Part shown: positions 9,968 to 18,622 of the stretch, piece by piece | Layout: each line of letters opens with the position of its first letter | How positions within the stretch are numbered: position 1 is the stretch's first letter | Source of the DNA: Alphaproteobacteria bacterium | Lineage (GTDB): Bacteria > Pseudomonadota > Alphaproteobacteria > JAUXUR01 | DNA length: 54,829 nucleotides | Reading direction: 5' to 3' | Assembly (NCBI GenBank): GCA_030696155.1 | Contig: JAUYSY010000041.1 | Span: 1-54,829 of the forward strand | Position numbers and translations under genes: made by a program | Notes under the pieces: generated by a model | What the model was told of the DNA's origin: nothing | Seen by the model: the letters and a program-made list of their open reading frames with translations, nothing else | Databases searched by the model: none

Positions 9968-11203
9968 TTAAAATCTAACTTTAGCCCCCAGAAATCCTGC
10001 AAAAATGCTGTGGAATTTAGTTTCAAAGCGTTTTAATTTATGGTGCCTAACGCCCAAATAAATTTCAGTCGCAGCACTATCAATATTTTGCACAAGAAAA
10101 GCACCTGTTAAAAAACAAAGATCTCGATTTTTTTGAATGTGTCTTGCAATACCGCGATCAACTGATATGGCAGTGTCCCCGATTGCAAATGGTTTCATTA
10201 TATACCCAATTTTTCCATGATAAAAATGTGGATGATGGCGATGATAATGACGCCGATGAATATTATTATTGTAGTGGTGATGACGATGGATTGTTATTTC
10301 TCGGAAGCCTGACCCTCCTCCTATATTAAAGCCAGAAGGAAAAAGGATAGAGACAGATCCATTGGTTTGTTTATATTTTTTACGATTTTTAGCATGTGCA
10401 ATTGAACCTTGAATTTCAGTGTCGTAAACTTTGCCATTGTAATTTAAACCTACATCATATGAGTTTTGCATGACATGACTACCGCCAATGCTGAAACCAT
10501 ATACATCTGGGGAATCCCATCGAAAACGATCGCGCCTTGAAAGCCCATCCATAGGATTGTAAACATCACTAACAATAGGCCCTTTATTTGCCTCTCCTTT
10601 AATATATTTTTTTCTAAAACTAAGTCCACCACTCATTGCATCTGCTGAACAACCAAGTGCTACGACATCTGTTTTAGATAAATCGTTTTCTGAAGTTGTA
10701 TCAGATCGCGTATGACCATGACCAATTGAAAAAGTGCCAAAATCTTTGCTTATAAAAACTGCTTCAGTTTCACGTTGACGAAAAGATACGGCACCGGTAT
10801 CGCTTGAAATATCAGTTTCGGAACTATCGTTTGATTGCATTTCAAATGAAAAATTCGCACCGATTGTAAAACTGTCTGATACTTTTGCACGACTATAAAC
10901 CTTTATACGGCTAGAACTGTTCTCATTATCAACATGAAGTAAACGTTGTTTTATACCATTATCAGCATAAGTCATTGCACGATTAACATGGCCACTTAAA
11001 GAAACAGATGCAACTTCAGTCCCAGATCTAACCAATAATTTTTCAGGCTTGGCTTTTTCTTGAATTTGTTGCGTTTTGATTATTTCATGTGGGAAAGGAA
11101 TGGGTGTGAAATACCTTTTTGGTTCAATTGAACCCGCATAAAGATTAGGTGAGATATTTCCGAGCAAAATGATTATAAAAAAGAAACGTAGAGAATGGAC
11201 CAT
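9968..11203 (-). CDS. Porin-like outer-membrane beta-barrel protein
   Basis: 411 residues from the ATG at 11201-11203 (GGGAAG upstream; an in-frame TTG four codons earlier is less likely). The signal peptide ends NLYA. Alternating amphipathic strands with motifs such as SLSGHVNRAM, FGTFSIGHGHT, YGFSIGGSH, and a terminal Phe (GAKVRF) are typical of Gram-negative diffusion porins (Porin_4-like). An unusual segment near residues 300-330 is extremely rich in His, Tyr and Asn (HRHHHYNNN, then HRRHYHRHH). It lies where a surface loop is expected and could bind Zn, Cu or heme. Monocistronic, with a repeat cluster downstream. Confidence 0.75.
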   Translation of the reverse strand: MVHSLRFFFIIILLGNISPNLYAGSIEPKRYFTPIPFPHEIIKTQQIQEKAKPEKLLVRSGTEVASVSLSGHVNRAMTYADNGIKQRLLHVDNENSSSRIKVYSRAKVSDSFTIGANFSFEMQSNDSSETDISSDTGAVSFRQRETEAVFISKDFGTFSIGHGHTRSDTTSENDLSKTDVVALGCSADAMSGGLSFRKKYIKGEANKGPIVSDVYNPMDGLSRRDRFRWDSPDVYGFSIGGSHVMQNSYDVGLNYNGKVYDTEIQGSIAHAKNRKKYKQTNGSVSILFPSGFNIGGGSGFREITIHRHHHYNNNIHRRHYHRHHPHFYHGKIGYIMKPFAIGDTAISVDRGIARHIQKNRDLCFLTGAFLVQNIDSAATEIYLGVRHHKLKRFETKFHSIFAGFLGAKVRF

Positions 11204-11283
11204 TTTTCTTCCCAATATTTTTTGTATTTACATTACGTTGCCCGAAACAAAATAAAGGGTCAACGTAATTCGAAGAAAAATTT

Positions 11284-11793
11284 TTAAATTATTTGTTCTA
11301 GTGATTTTTGAACAATATTTTCAAGGCTCGTGCACAATTCATTCGCGATTGCGTTATCTTTTGATTTAATGCCGTGTTTTATAATAACGTGAAGTGCATC
11401 GATATGTGCTTTAAGAACAATCGGGTTGAGGGGTAAAGCTTTATGGATTTCAAGATAGACGTTTAAGTTTTTTGCAATATCGCTTATGAGAGGATGACCA
11501 AAAGTAGCGCCTTCGCCTTTAAGTTCATGTGATATATTTTCAATAATTGTTCTTAGTGCTTTAGATATTGGTTCTGTTGGATTTTCTGCAATTTCATTGC
11601 ACGCTTTTTGGAGGTTTTGGATAACAATATTTGCTTTAGAAATGAATATATTCTCGTATTTTTCGACTAGAGAATTTGCCATTTCAAGAGACATTTTTGA
11701 AACGCCGCCATTTCCAATTTTTGCTTTTAAACTATTTGGAGGAATAACAATTGTATAGTCATTTTTACCAGGTTTTTTATTTTGTTGATCCAT
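11284..11793 (-). CDS. Hpt (histidine phosphotransfer) domain protein
   Basis: 169 residues, no signal peptide. The central region contains HELKGEGATFGHPL (His89), matching the Hpt signature H..KG with the phosphorylatable His; the context is helical as in Hpt four-helix bundles. The first 35 residues look like a flexible tail. It lies 20 bp downstream of the receiver gene at 11814-12326 on the same strand, so the two form an operon and probably a phosphorelay or sensing pair. Related Hpt-receiver pairs occur in alphaproteobacteria. The sensor kinase is not in the window. The family assignment is from the motif only. Confidence 0.7.
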   Translation of the reverse strand: MDQQNKKPGKNDYTIVIPPNSLKAKIGNGGVSKMSLEMANSLVEKYENIFISKANIVIQNLQKACNEIAENPTEPISKALRTIIENISHELKGEGATFGHPLISDIAKNLNVYLEIHKALPLNPIVLKAHIDALHVIIKHGIKSKDNAIANELCTSLENIVQKSLEQII

Positions 11794-11813
11794 TTAGTTT
11801 TTCCTAATCTAAA

Positions 11814-12326
11814 TTAAGCTGCAGCCACTCTTCTATCTTCACTTTGTTGTGGAAAGTCTTTAACGCGCCTATCTGGTCCAAAATATGTTTTTGTTTTGAT
11901 GAAAGGACGAGGCGCTTCAATGATTGTAGCTAAGATTCTTGCCAAAGATGCCGGTGTGAAGGGTTTTGTTAAAAAGGCATTCGCGCCCGCATCACGTGAT
12001 CTTTTAATATGATCGAGTGTTGAATGTGCTGAAATCATGATGATGGGAACGTATGGATCTGGGCTGTTATCTGGATTGCGCATTTGTTTTAGAAATTCAA
12101 TTCCATCCATTGGCGACATAACCCAATTGGTGAAAATAACATCGACGCGACTTTGCTTAAGTGTCGCTAATGCTTCACTACCATCACTTGCTTCGATGAC
12201 GCGTGTGCACCCAAAACAAAAGAGGACGTCTTTTAAAAGCTTACGAATATGTGCGCTATCATCAACAATTAATGGAAAAATCTTATCAAAACGATAATTG
12301 CCGTAATGTGGTGATGCAGCATTCAT
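11814..12326 (-). CDS. CheY-like receiver-domain protein with Asn at the phospho-acceptor site
   Basis: 170 residues: a receiver domain (about 15-140) plus a short tail with FGPDRR, the hallmark of an alphaproteobacterial stand-alone receiver family. The acidic pair (Asp22-Asp23), the Ser of the IISA-type motif (MISAHS) and the Lys in TKPF are present. The residue that should be the phospho-acceptor Asp, in T-D-W..MDG, is Asn67 (TNWVMSPMDG; codon AAT read at about 12124-12126). It cannot be phosphorylated in the normal way unless deamidated, so it may be a pseudo-receiver acting by binding. No output domain. Cotranscribed with the Hpt gene. Confidence 0.88.
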   Translation of the reverse strand: MNAASPHYGNYRFDKIFPLIVDDSAHIRKLLKDVLFCFGCTRVIEASDGSEALATLKQSRVDVIFTNWVMSPMDGIEFLKQMRNPDNSPDPYVPIIMISAHSTLDHIKRSRDAGANAFLTKPFTPASLARILATIIEAPRPFIKTKTYFGPDRRVKDFPQQSEDRRVAAA

Positions 12327-12421
12327 AAGTTTTTTCCTTTTAGACCCTTTCTTATCATTATAGTACGCGCTATAAAAGAAGAAATAGTTTTTTTCATCCA
12401 GAATGCAAATAGTGGGACATT

Positions 12422-13171
12422 ATGGCAGGACATTCACAGTTTAAAAATATTATGCATCGTAAAGGTGCTCAGGACAAAAAACGTGCTAAAGTTTTTACAA
12501 AACTTATTCGCGAGATCACTGTTTCAGCCAAAACCGGGCTCCCTGATCCGCAAGCAAATCCAAGATTGAGGGCTGCAATATCGGCAGCAAGAATAGCCAA
12601 TATGCCCAAAGATACGATCGATCGTGCGATAAAAAAAGCAATCGGCGGTGATGATTCTGCAACATATGAAGAAATTCGTTATGAGGGCTATGGACCAGCG
12701 GGTGTTGCTGTCATCGTTGAAGTACTGACAGATAATCGTAACAGAGCAGCATCCGAAGTGCGTGCCGCTTTTTCTAAATACGCAGGTGCTTTAGGTGAAA
12801 CTAATAGTGTTAGTTTTATGTTTGATAGGTTAGGATTGATTACATATCCCGTGCAAATAGGTGATTATGAAAAGGTGTTTGAGGCGAGTGTTGAAGCTGG
12901 TGCTGATGATCTTGAGCTCAATGACGATATATACGAAATCACTTGTGCACCTGATGATTTAAATCAAGTACGTGAAAATTTAGAAAAAACATTTGGTGAA
13001 TCCTCAACGATGAGCCTTACATGGCGTCCTAAAACTTTATCGCCTGTTAACGAGAAACAAGCAGAAACATTGATTAAGTTGATTGATGTTTTAGAAGATA
13101 ATGATGACGTTCAAGACGTTTTCGCAAATTATGATATGCCGGCAGAGTTAATTGAAAAACTTAGCAAATGA
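12422..13171 (+). CDS. yebC: YebC/PmpR-family protein
   Basis: 249 residues, the family's normal length, with the near-invariant start [20 protein letters not shown] and the GYGPAGVA(V/I) and LTDNRNR motifs. YebC proteins were described as transcriptional regulators; some act on the ribosome to relieve stalling at proline-rich stretches. Cytoplasmic. It is the first gene of the conserved yebC-ruvC-ruvA-ruvB block, separated from ruvC by a large inverted repeat at 13203-13378. A weak ribosome site (GTGGGACAT) precedes the ATG. Confidence 0.96.
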   Translation: MAGHSQFKNIMHRKGAQDKKRAKVFTKLIREITVSAKTGLPDPQANPRLRAAISAARIANMPKDTIDRAIKKAIGGDDSATYEEIRYEGYGPAGVAVIVEVLTDNRNRAASEVRAAFSKYAGALGETNSVSFMFDRLGLITYPVQIGDYEKVFEASVEAGADDLELNDDIYEITCAPDDLNQVRENLEKTFGESSTMSLTWRPKTLSPVNEKQAETLIKLIDVLEDNDDVQDVFANYDMPAELIEKLSK

Positions 13172-13202
13172 CTAATAAAGCTCTTTCGAAACGACCATTC
13201 TC

Positions 13203-13378
13203 CTGTTGCTTTCCTGGACAGATGAGAAGCAAAGCTTCGAATCCAGATCCAGGATCCAGACAAAAACACATGACCGAAGGTCATGACTCATTGTGTATGA
13301 TCTTCGATCATAATCATTTCTGGACCCTGGATCCGCATTCGAGTCCTTTGGACTCTCATTGGTCCAGGGAAACAACGT
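13203..13378. repeat. Nested inverted repeat between yebC and ruvC
   Basis: Outer arms TGTTGCTTTCCTGGAC and GTCCAGGGAAACAACG pair with few mismatches. Inner arms GATCCAGGATCCAGA and TCTGGACCCTGGATC pair next. Two further small hairpins sit inside (ATGACCGAAGGTCAT; ATGATCTTCGATCAT). The whole intergenic region is one fold-back structure, probably a mobile palindromic element. Short overlapping frames here are not genes. Confidence 0.75.
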
Positions 13379-13425
13379 GCGCGTCGAATCTGATTTGCCA
13401 ATTTGGCCATAAAAGGGACAATTAA

Positions 13426-13929
13426 ATGGCTTCTAGGCTTATTTTAGGGCTAGACCCCGGCTTACGTTTTACAGGTTGGGGCATCATAACCGTGCAAGGC
13501 TATGCATTACGCGCTGTTGCTAATGGTGTTATTGCTGTCCCTGTTGATCTGCCTTTGCCTGAACGTTTGGCTTTTTTATTTCGAGAATTATCGATCGTTA
13601 TTACGGAATTTAAACCAGAAGAGGCTGCCATTGAAGAAACATTTGCTAATACAAATGCGGCATCGACGCTTAAATTAGGATTGGCACGTGGCGTTGTTAT
13701 GTTGGCCCCTGCGCATTTTGGTTTAAAGGTTGCAGAATATACGGCTAATCAAGTTAAAAAAGCTGTTGTTGGTAAAGGTCATGCTGATAAAACACAAGTT
13801 CAAATGATGGTGAAGATGATTTTACCAGGTGTTAATTTTAAAAAAGCAGATGCAGCAGACGCTTTAGCGGTCGCCATTTGTCATGCGCATCATCAGTCAA
13901 CTTTACGCCAATGGAGCAAAGCGTTATGA
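13426..13929 (+). CDS. ruvC: Holliday junction endodeoxyribonuclease RuvC
   Basis: RuvC cuts Holliday junctions symmetrically after RuvAB branch migration. 167 residues, normal length. The four catalytic acidic positions are in recognisable motifs: GLDPGLRFTGWG (first Asp), EEAAIEETF (Glu), and KADAADALAVAICHAHH (final Asp pair with His). It is read in the same direction as ruvA and ruvB, but a 127-bp repeat (13944-14070) lies between ruvC and ruvA. Confidence 0.97.
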   Translation: MASRLILGLDPGLRFTGWGIITVQGYALRAVANGVIAVPVDLPLPERLAFLFRELSIVITEFKPEEAAIEETFANTNAASTLKLGLARGVVMLAPAHFGLKVAEYTANQVKKAVVGKGHADKTQVQMMVKMILPGVNFKKADAADALAVAICHAHHQSTLRQWSKAL

Positions 13930-13943
13930 AAAACAAGCTAAGC

Positions 13944-14070
13944 ATACCCGAACAGTTTCAATATGTGAGTAGGAAGATGAGCGGTAAGGCACGCGGAGTG
14001 TATTTCTTCATACATGAGCATGTCGAATCCCGAAATCTGACGCCCTCCACAGATTGAAAGAGGAGGGTAT
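13944..14070. repeat. 127-bp long-hairpin repeat (A type, copy 1) between ruvC and ruvA
   Basis: Terminal inverted hexamers ATACCC (13944-13949) and GGGTAT (14065-14070) bound an element of exactly 127 bp, the same length and same ends as the copy at 31932-32058. The core GGAGTGTATTTCTTCATACATGAGCATG and GAATCCCGAAATCTGACGCCCTCC is nearly identical between copies, while the inner arms (GTTTCAATATGTG / CCACAGATTGAAAG) differ from the other copy yet still pair with each other. The right end, AGGAGGGTAT, provides the ruvA Shine-Dalgarno. Confidence 0.85.
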
Positions 14071-14071
14071 A

Positions 14072-14701
14072 ATGATTGGTAAACTACGCGGCATCCACGA
14101 TTCATCCAGTGCTGATTCTGTTATTTTAGATGTATCGGGTGTTGGTTACTTAGTTTTTGCCTCCACGCAAACCTTAAGATCATTACCATCTGTGGGACAG
14201 GAAGCCACACTTTTAATTGAAACGCATGTGCGTGAAGAATATATTCATCTTTTTGGATTTGTGTCGAGTGATGAACGTTTATGGTTTAGGCATCTTTTTA
14301 CCGTGCAAGGTGTAGGCGGGCGTGTTGCATTAGCTATTTTGTCAGCTTTGCCTTTAAATCAATTGATTAATGCTATTGCGAGCGAAGATAAAAAAATGCT
14401 TTCTAAAGCTGATGGCGTGGGTCCTAAATTGGCTGTGCGTATTGTGACGGAACTTCGTGAAAAAGCCCGCTCTTATCTAGGTTTTGCAGGTATTTCATCA
14501 AAAGCTGTTGGTGGCGAGGATGTTGTGGTTTCTATGACGGGTAGTAATGCACATACCCATGATGCAATTTCGGCGCTTATCAATTTAGGCTATGGGCGCC
14601 AGGATGCATTTACGATTGTGCACCAACAATTACAAAAACAACCCGATTTAAGTTTAGATTTACTTATTAAAGCAGCACTTAAGGAATTAAGTCAAAAATG
14701 A
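14072..14701 (+). CDS. ruvA: Holliday junction branch migration protein RuvA
   Basis: RuvA binds Holliday junctions and loads the RuvB motor. 209 residues from the ATG at 14072 (MIGKLRGI is the canonical start); an upstream in-frame TTG is rejected. The OB-fold N-terminal domain, the helix-hairpin-helix region ([13 protein letters not shown] and [16 protein letters not shown]) and the C-terminal RuvB-binding domain ([12 protein letters not shown]) are all present. Its AGGAGG ribosome site lies inside the end of the upstream repeat. The stop overlaps the ruvB start (ATGA), so translation of the two is coupled. Confidence 0.97.
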   Translation: MIGKLRGIHDSSSADSVILDVSGVGYLVFASTQTLRSLPSVGQEATLLIETHVREEYIHLFGFVSSDERLWFRHLFTVQGVGGRVALAILSALPLNQLINAIASEDKKMLSKADGVGPKLAVRIVTELREKARSYLGFAGISSKAVGGEDVVVSMTGSNAHTHDAISALINLGYGRQDAFTIVHQQLQKQPDLSLDLLIKAALKELSQK

Positions 14702-15741
14702 GCTCAACTAATTTAGCCCAAAATTTAGACGATTCCCTTGATGATAATCGTGTTATTGGCGCGCGTTTTATGGATGAAGATCATGTTGAAAAATCTTTAC
14801 GTCCTCAAACATTAGAAGAATTTATCGGTCAAGATAAATTGCGCGATAATTTACGTGTTTTTGTGCAAGCAGCACGTGAACGCAAACAATCTTTGGATCA
14901 TGTGTTGCTTTATGGTCCGCCTGGTTTGGGTAAAACGACACTCGCTCAAATTGTAGCGCGTGAAATGGGTGTGGGTTTTAAAGCAACGTCCGCACCTATT
15001 ATTACAAAAACTGGCGATCTTGCTGCTATTTTAACGAATTTACAACCTAATGACGTATTGTTTATTGATGAAATACATCGTTTGACGCCCCAAATTGAAG
15101 AAGTTTTATACCCTGCAATGGAAGATCAGCGTTTAGATCTTATTATAGGTGAAGGACCATCCGCTAGAACCATCCAAATTGATTTGGCGCCTTTTACGTT
15201 GATAGGTGCTACAACACGATCTGGTCTTATTACGATGCCACTTCGAGAACGTTTCGGTATTCCCTTGTTATTAAGTTATTATACGCATGATGAATTGGCA
15301 TTGATTGTATCGCGTAATGCAAAATTGTTGGATGTGAAGATTACTGATGATGGTGGATATGAAATCGCAAAACGATCACGCGGCACGCCGCGGATTGCTG
15401 GACGCCTTTTAAGACGTGTGCGTGACTTTGCATCCGTTCTTAAAAAATCGCCTATTACAGCACAAATAGCTGATGAAGTGTTATTGCGGTTGGAGGTTGA
15501 TAAAACAGGTCTTGATGCCTTGGATCGTCGCTATTTAAAATGTTTGGCTGAAAATTATGCAGGTGGTCCTGTGGGTGTTGAAACCTTGGCGGCGTTTTTA
15601 TCCGAACAACGGGATATGCTTGAAGAAGTAATTGAACCTTATCTGATGCAAAAAGGACTCATTCAACGGACACCACGCGGTCGTATGTTATCAAGTTTAG
15701 GGTATGAACATCTAGGGTTGAGTCGTTTAACATCAGAATAA
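14698..15741 (+). CDS. ruvB: Holliday junction branch migration ATPase RuvB
   Basis: AAA+ motor that drives branch migration with RuvA. 347 residues, normal length. Walker A is GPPGLGKTT, Walker B is LFIDEIHR, sensor 1 lies in GATTRSGL, the arginine region is LRERFGI, and the C-terminal winged helix ends with TPRGR near residue 330. The start overlaps the ruvA stop by 4 nt. Function and partners follow from the strict family conservation. Confidence 0.98.
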   Translation: MSSTNLAQNLDDSLDDNRVIGARFMDEDHVEKSLRPQTLEEFIGQDKLRDNLRVFVQAARERKQSLDHVLLYGPPGLGKTTLAQIVAREMGVGFKATSAPIITKTGDLAAILTNLQPNDVLFIDEIHRLTPQIEEVLYPAMEDQRLDLIIGEGPSARTIQIDLAPFTLIGATTRSGLITMPLRERFGIPLLLSYYTHDELALIVSRNAKLLDVKITDDGGYEIAKRSRGTPRIAGRLLRRVRDFASVLKKSPITAQIADEVLLRLEVDKTGLDALDRRYLKCLAENYAGGPVGVETLAAFLSEQRDMLEEVIEPYLMQKGLIQRTPRGRMLSSLGYEHLGLSRLTSE

Positions 15742-15902
15742 AAAATGCTATTATCACTAGGTTTATCTTAATTCTTTTTATAGTTATAAAAAAAACATTA
15801 TAATTATTTCCTTTTCTCATTAATATGATAGCATGAATAGTAATACCTTAATGCAACCTATAGTTGTATTCTTGTCAAAATAAAAAAATGATAGGAATTA
15901 AT

Positions 15903-16949
15903 ATGTATCCCGAAAGCCTTGAAGAATCTGAAATAAAAGCAAAAAAAGCGTTCAGTAAAATAAAATTACATTCCTTGAAGTGTCACCCTAATAACTTTGC
16001 CATATGGTATGAATTTTTTGGTGGTAGATATAAAGATTTACAGACAAAAATTGATCAGTATGAAAAAAGTGAAAAAACACTTGATGATAAAACCTGTGAA
16101 GAATTGTATGTAGAATTTTTTACCTTTCAAAAAGAGCATGAAAATGTTCTCGATATTTCAGGTAAAATTACTGATTCAATTGGATCGATTGGGGATCAGG
16201 TCAGTGCCGTTCTTAAATCGAGTTCTGCGTTGGATAATGCACTTGAATATACAAGTAAAAAAATTGAAACTATTTCTACGATAACGGAGCTTAAAGACAT
16301 CATTTCAGATTTAGTCAAAAAAAACAAAGATGTCTATGATCAAAACAAAAAATTTATAGAAATAGCTGAAAAAACAAACCAAGACATTTTGGGGTTAAAA
16401 AAAGAATTAGAAGATTCTTATGTAAAAGGTGCAACGGATTCTTTAACGGGTTTAGGAAATTATAAGTTATTTCAAAAAAAATTGATAAATTTTTGTGATA
16501 TAGCGCGTAGTTCTAATTCTGCTTTATGTGTTTTATTTGTAGATATTGACAATTTTAATGCTTTTAATAAAAGTCACGGTCTTAAAAATGGGGATCTTGT
16601 TTTAAGATTTTTAGCACGCATACTTATGAAAATATTTGGAGAAGAATGTTTTATTGCACGTGCAGCTGATGATGAATTTGCAATCATTCTCCCTAAAGAA
16701 GATTTAAAATCAGCGAAAGATAAGGCTGAACGTATGCGTATTTTGTTAGCGCAAAATAATATTATTAATAAAGCCACAGGTGAAGATCTTGGTAAGATAA
16801 CTGTTTCAGTAGGTCTCGCTGATTATAATAATGAAGGTTCACTTCATTTGTTTTTAGAAAGAGTAAAATCTGCTCTTTTCGTAGCACGTCAATCAGGATG
16901 CAATCGGGTTGTTTGTCAAAACAGAAAAAAAAATAATCAATTTGAGTGA
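15903..16949 (+). CDS. GGDEF-domain protein with degenerate active site
   Basis: 348 residues from the ATG at 15903 (AGGA 6 nt upstream; earlier in-frame TTG and ATG are less likely). The N-terminal 180 residues resemble the helical region found before GGDEF domains in alphaproteobacteria (CHPNNFAIWYEFFGGRY) and are partly coiled coil. The GGDEF domain starts DSLTGLGNYKLF and has FVDIDNFNAFN. The signature loop reads RAADDEF instead of R(F/Y)GGDEF, so both glycines needed for GTP binding are lost. It is probably not an active diguanylate cyclase; it may bind nucleotide or a partner. It converges on the next gene with no intergenic base. Confidence 0.85.
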   Translation: MYPESLEESEIKAKKAFSKIKLHSLKCHPNNFAIWYEFFGGRYKDLQTKIDQYEKSEKTLDDKTCEELYVEFFTFQKEHENVLDISGKITDSIGSIGDQVSAVLKSSSALDNALEYTSKKIETISTITELKDIISDLVKKNKDVYDQNKKFIEIAEKTNQDILGLKKELEDSYVKGATDSLTGLGNYKLFQKKLINFCDIARSSNSALCVLFVDIDNFNAFNKSHGLKNGDLVLRFLARILMKIFGEECFIARAADDEFAIILPKEDLKSAKDKAERMRILLAQNNIINKATGEDLGKITVSVGLADYNNEGSLHLFLERVKSALFVARQSGCNRVVCQNRKKNNQFE

Positions 16950-17522
16950 TTATTTTTTAACAAAAGGATCTGATAATCTTAAGCATTTTTGACGTTCATT
17001 TAGATCTTGAAATGAAGCGCAATTATTACTTGTTGTGGATTGATGCAGTGTTTTAAACATTTTTTGAGCTTGTGGCTTTTCTTTATCAGATATCTGAATA
17101 TCTTCTTTATCTTTTGATTTTTTATAGACTTTAAAGCCTCTCATATCGTCTGAGCTTGGTGGTAAATATTCTTTATTTTTTGGGCTTTTAAAAGATTTGG
17201 CTGAAAGTCCTTCGGCATTATCAAAATAATTTAATAATCCTTCTTCGTTTGTAGGGTTAAGACTTTCACGATAAAGGTCAGCTGCCGCTTGATCGGTAAA
17301 GAAGTGATTTGGCATTGGTGATACTTTGATTTTGTTTGGATTTGATTGTTCCTTATTATTTTGTTCTGGTTGTTTTTTTGTATCGTTCATTTCCGATGTT
17401 TTGTTTTCTGAGGGGCGTTGATTTTTTTTGAGTAATTCTTTTTCAAGGACATCAAGTGCAAAAGAATGCGTACTGACCAAGGAGATCATTATAAAAGTAA
17501 AAAAAGGTATTTTTTTTAACAT
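16950..17522 (-). CDS. Secreted protein of unknown function
   Basis: 190 residues from the ATG at 17520-17522, which starts a signal peptide (MLKKIPFFTFIMISLVSTHSFA). Longer upstream frames run into the repeat at 17591-17686 and are rejected. AGAAG lies 5-9 bases upstream. The mature protein is hydrophilic and Lys/Asn/Pro-rich, with a possible helical patch (FFTDQAAADLYRESLNPT) and two cysteines near the C-terminus (NNCASF, QKCLRL). Its stop abuts the stop of the convergent GGDEF gene. Function unknown. Confidence 0.65.
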   Translation of the reverse strand: MLKKIPFFTFIMISLVSTHSFALDVLEKELLKKNQRPSENKTSEMNDTKKQPEQNNKEQSNPNKIKVSPMPNHFFTDQAAADLYRESLNPTNEEGLLNYFDNAEGLSAKSFKSPKNKEYLPPSSDDMRGFKVYKKSKDKEDIQISDKEKPQAQKMFKTLHQSTTSNNCASFQDLNERQKCLRLSDPFVKK

Positions 17523-17590
17523 GTTTACTTCTTTTTTTATGCGTTTCATTGTGAATGTTATAGATTGCCAGCCCCCCGCTCTTCCAACAT

Positions 17591-17686
17591 CGTCATCGCG
17601 AACCCCCATTAGGGGGTGTGGCGATCTCAATTTTTCAAGGAGATTGCCGCGGGGCCCCTTTTAAATTTGGGCCCCTCGCAATGACG
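17591..17686. repeat. GC-rich palindromic repeat (CAATGACG type)
   Basis: CGTCATCGCGAACCCCCATT at 17591 pairs at its ends with the CTCGCAATGACG end at 17686. Inside are AACCCCCATTAGGGGGT and GGGGCCCC-type stems. Related to 28909-29022 and 9541-9608. The remaining gene-free sequence to 17792 shows no clear feature. Confidence 0.7.
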
Positions 17687-17792
17687 GATGGTAGGTGTCA
17701 TTCCTTTCACGTCCGCCCCTTTTATGTGGTTGGAAACTCGCACTGACGTGATTCTTGTCGTATTTTCGAGTTCTCATTATACACCCTTAATC

Positions 17793-18401
17793 CTACCGAA
17801 AAGAATACGAGCTGAATAGCGTTTTTATACGTTTTTTAATATTTGGTATAATTTTAAGGCTTTCAAGTCGGCGATCTATAAACATATTTGTATTGATTAT
17901 GTCTTGGCTTTCATCTTTAAGCCAATAGCAAAAGCTGCTTGAATAAATTGCTGAAAGAGTAAGTCTTTTGGTATAAAAATTAAAATCACTTGTTTGATCA
18001 CCGATTGCAAACCAAATAACATCTACTGTTTTGTATATATTTTTGAGTGCTTGTGACAAATGAAGCGGATTTTTAAAATATTGTTGCCCTTGATATAATA
18101 TATCCTTATAAGGATACATGAGTTCAAACCTTTTCATTAAGGCCGTTTTTATTTTTACAGGTATCTTCATTTGCGAAAGATCTGTTTTTTCTAAGGCGTT
18201 GATCAAATCGTGATTAAGTTTTTCATTTAAGAAGTTTATTAAATCTGAAATACCTTCCGGAAAATGTAATTGAAGCAAAGCTTTATCATGGGTGTTTTCA
18301 AATGCCCATTGATTGATGGCGTCTATATGCCATCCTTTTTGGGCGATGAATGGAAGAAGGCTTTCAAAAAGTTCTGTTTTTTGAGTGTGTAACTTGTCCA
18401 T
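17793..18401 (-). CDS. COQ9-family protein (ubiquinone biosynthesis accessory)
   Basis: 202 residues. Matches the COQ9 family through FPEGISDLI, the K.K.ALMKRFE motif and the strongly conserved IWFAIGDQTSDFNFYTKR, followed by YSSSFCYWL and a C-terminal DRRLE..K. COQ9 proteins have a TetR-like fold and bind lipid, presenting quinone intermediates to the hydroxylase COQ7. Cytoplasmic, membrane-associated. The start directly abuts the stop of the small gene upstream; it is the last gene of the ABC-CNB-pgk operon. Quinone synthesis fits with the nearby heme A synthase in a respiring cell. Confidence 0.88.
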   Translation of the reverse strand: MDKLHTQKTELFESLLPFIAQKGWHIDAINQWAFENTHDKALLQLHFPEGISDLINFLNEKLNHDLINALEKTDLSQMKIPVKIKTALMKRFELMYPYKDILYQGQQYFKNPLHLSQALKNIYKTVDVIWFAIGDQTSDFNFYTKRLTLSAIYSSSFCYWLKDESQDIINTNMFIDRRLESLKIIPNIKKRIKTLFSSYSFR

Positions 18402-18614
18402 TTATATCTCTAAATCTAATATGTGTTCTGGTTTATCTGATGATTCTTTTTGGATTGGTTTTTTTTGTTTTTTGTCAGGATTTGTTTTTTCATTTGTGTG
18501 GGTAGATTTTACGGCCTCTCGTATCTGAGGTGACGTTTGAACAGGTTGTTGAGGTGAATGTGTTGCAATCACCTGGGATTGAGGAATAGGAGGTGGGGGA
18601 GTAATTGTACTCAT
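18402..18614 (-). CDS. Short proline-rich protein of unknown function
   Basis: 70 residues from the ATG at 18612-18614 (start MSTITPPPPIPQSQ). An extended frame that overlaps the end of pgk is less likely. Composition is low complexity: Pro, Gln, Lys, Ser. It has no hydrophobic core and no signal peptide, so is likely disordered. It sits between pgk (8-nt gap) and the COQ9 gene (adjacent) in the same direction, so it is at least translated from the same message. It may be a real small protein or a spacer frame. Confidence 0.45.
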   Translation of the reverse strand: MSTITPPPPIPQSQVIATHSPQQPVQTSPQIREAVKSTHTNEKTNPDKKQKKPIQKESSDKPEHILDLEI

Positions 18615-18622
18615 TGATTTAC

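Noticed and set aside
10144..10329. Acidic Asp/Tyr-rich plus-strand frame
   Set aside because: Antisense shadow of the His-rich porin segment.
13168..13425. Frames on both strands between yebC and ruvC
   Set aside because: They are translations of the nested inverted repeat at 13203-13378.
17428..17664. Plus-strand frame over the start of the secreted gene at 16950-17522
   Set aside because: Antisense of a signal peptide plus a palindromic repeat.
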